From the NCBI GenBank assembly GCA_905221605.1, contig CAJNDS010000419.1, positions 64,001 to 128,000 of the forward strand: a DNA stretch of 64,000 bases, given 5' to 3'. Source of the stretch: Symbiodinium natans. Taxonomy: Eukaryota; Sar; Dinophyceae; Suessiales; Symbiodiniaceae. The position numbers were made by a program, and so were the translations under genes. Under the pieces are notes generated by a model that was not told the origin of the DNA, did no database searches, and saw nothing but the letters and a program-made list of their open reading frames with translations. Positions 62,750 through 64,000 of the stretch are shown one piece after another. How positions within the stretch are numbered: position 1 is the first letter of the stretch; every line of letters starts with the position of its first letter.

Positions 62750-64000
62750 TTAGGGGTTTTTAGGGTTTGGGGTTTGGGGTTTAGGGTTTTAGGGTTTTAG
62801 GGTTTCGGGTTTAGGGTTTGGGGTTTGGGGTTTCGGGTTTTCGGAAGCCCTGCGCTTGGGTTTGCAAAAAGGGGCTGTGGGCGTCCGGGGGGTGGCTTTA
62901 GCATTAGGGGTTTGGAGTTTGCGGGTTCCTTGGCAAATAGGGCTATTGGAAGGAACCACTGGGAGTCCTGGCACGGTGCTAGCGCTGGAGTGACTCCCGT
63001 CTCAGGGCTTAGGGATGCTGACTGGGTTTAAGGTTTCGGGTTTCGGGCTTAGGGTTTAGGACCCCCGAAGCCCCAAACCCTGAACCTTCAACCCAAAGTA
63101 GGGCTTAGGGATCAGAATTCCAACTTCAAAAGCCCTAGACTCTGAGGCCCAAGATATCTGAACATGCCCGGAGGTCCATGAGTGGATAGACGTAGGATTG
63201 CAAGTGTTGTAAGAACCCCCCCCCCCCCACTCCCCCCAAGAAGGCCAGAAGTAGCTATGATAGCTATAGCAATAGTACATCCTACTAACTGCACTTTCCA
63301 AGTACCCATGAACCTTTCAGCTGTGGTGTCAGCAACCAGAACATCCCGAAAGCGCCACACTCCACGCTCCGAAGGCTTCTAACTCGACATCCCTGAAGGT
63401 TAGACTCGGCTTCTTCAGGGATTAGGCCGTGTTGTGTTGGCATTCTTGCTAGTCCGCTCGTAATGTATCGTGGGCATTGTGATGGTCGCTATGGCCTAAG
63501 ACACATAGCCCAAACATACACCCACTCCTTTCCGGGCAGCCGGGCACAGCTGGACATGCCAAGTGCGTCGCACAGCTGGTAGTCGTCTTCCACACCTCAC
63601 AAATGGCAGCACTTCAGTTCTGTTCATAGCTCATATACCTTATCGGCTCCGGGTACACATTCCAGTGTGCCTCTCCACCATGCCGCCCTACAGCCCTACG
63701 AGTTGGTGACTTGCGCTTTGTGTGGTTCCGCGCAATTCCACTGGAACCTCCCCTTATGCGGGAAAGTGAGGCTGTCCAGATGGGAGCCTTTCACCATGGA
63801 GCCCCTTCTCGAGGCTCGAAGAATTCCCTGATTGCCCAGAATACCGACCAAAGGCGAAGTAGGGTTCAAGGTTTAGGGTAGGGTTTGGTAGGTTCATGGA
63901 TTTCAGGGTTGGGGATGAGGCTGAGGGTTTAGGCAGTTCACAGTAGGTTACAGGAACCTCAACACCTAGCTGCGCAGGTTACACTTGCCACAAGAGGCCT
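62750..64000. other. unassigned end region
   Basis: TTTAGGG-like arrays at 62745-62850, overlapping plus and minus open frames at 63100-63380, and an open plus stretch at 63631-63861. None has a recognisable motif. C run at 63217-63228. Confidence 0.35.

Noticed and set aside
63631-63861. Open plus frame of about 76 codons (LRVGDLRFVWFRAIPLEP)
   Set aside because: Attractive, but the minus strand also has an open, spliceable frame here and no domain decides. Worth transcript data.
1-64000. CRISPR arrays, operons, ribosome binding sites, tRNA or rRNA genes
   Set aside because: The regular repeats are telomere-like or microsatellite and have no spacers; the gene structure is eukaryotic; no RNA gene was recognisable by eye.

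Overview
This looks like nuclear DNA of a dinoflagellate-type alga, most plausibly a Symbiodiniaceae-like genome. Three things support this. The G-rich repeat scattered through the whole window is TTTAGGG, the plant/alveolate telomere unit, mostly degenerate. Coding sequence occurs only as short exons in long repeat-filled introns. Where a protein family let me fix splice junctions by eye, many introns begin with GC (perhaps once GA) rather than GT, and the base after the acceptor AG is almost always G; both habits are described for dinoflagellates. I found no spliced-leader sequence, rRNA or tRNA, so the taxon stays an inference.

Nearly all convincing exons are on the minus strand. From high to low coordinates, which is transcription order: (1) a gene or genes rich in thrombospondin type-1 (TSP1) repeats, in pieces from 62.7 to 45.6 kb, each repeat cut into about three exons; an intronless, GC-rich TFIIS-like ORF (58.4-59.2 kb) sits inside one of its introns on the same strand. 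(2) A 3'-5' exonuclease of the RNase D/EXD1/Egalitarian type, 43.3 to 36.0 kb, with probable N-terminal exons up to 44.7 kb. (3) A second TSP1 series, 34.5 to 22.4 kb, perhaps continuing to an exon with a stop at 19.26 kb. (4) Exons of an unrecognised protein, 18.4 to about 14.9 kb. (5) A third TSP1 series, 11.8 to 8.25 kb. (6) An unrecognised Ser/Gly/Asp-rich protein, 6.3 to 4.6 kb or lower. Whether the three TSP1 series are separate genes cannot be decided here.

The rest, well over 80 percent of the window, is intron and intergenic DNA: perfect and degenerate TTTAGGG arrays in both orientations, G or C homopolymers, microsatellites, large foldbacks (1-1.1, 1.1-1.6 and 36.8-37.8 kb), a 1.2 kb AT-rich block, a 21-bp repeat block that switches orientation (46.4-46.8 kb), and at least five small MITE-like families. 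One MITE copy has a long TTTAGGG array grown inside it. The telomere-like unit also carries a GT donor and an AG|G acceptor, and some exons end directly in it, so this repeat may act as intron material.

Most small open frames are noise. I kept those supported by a family motif, by in-phase joining of neighbouring exons, or by clear splice signals, and marked the remainder as weak candidates.
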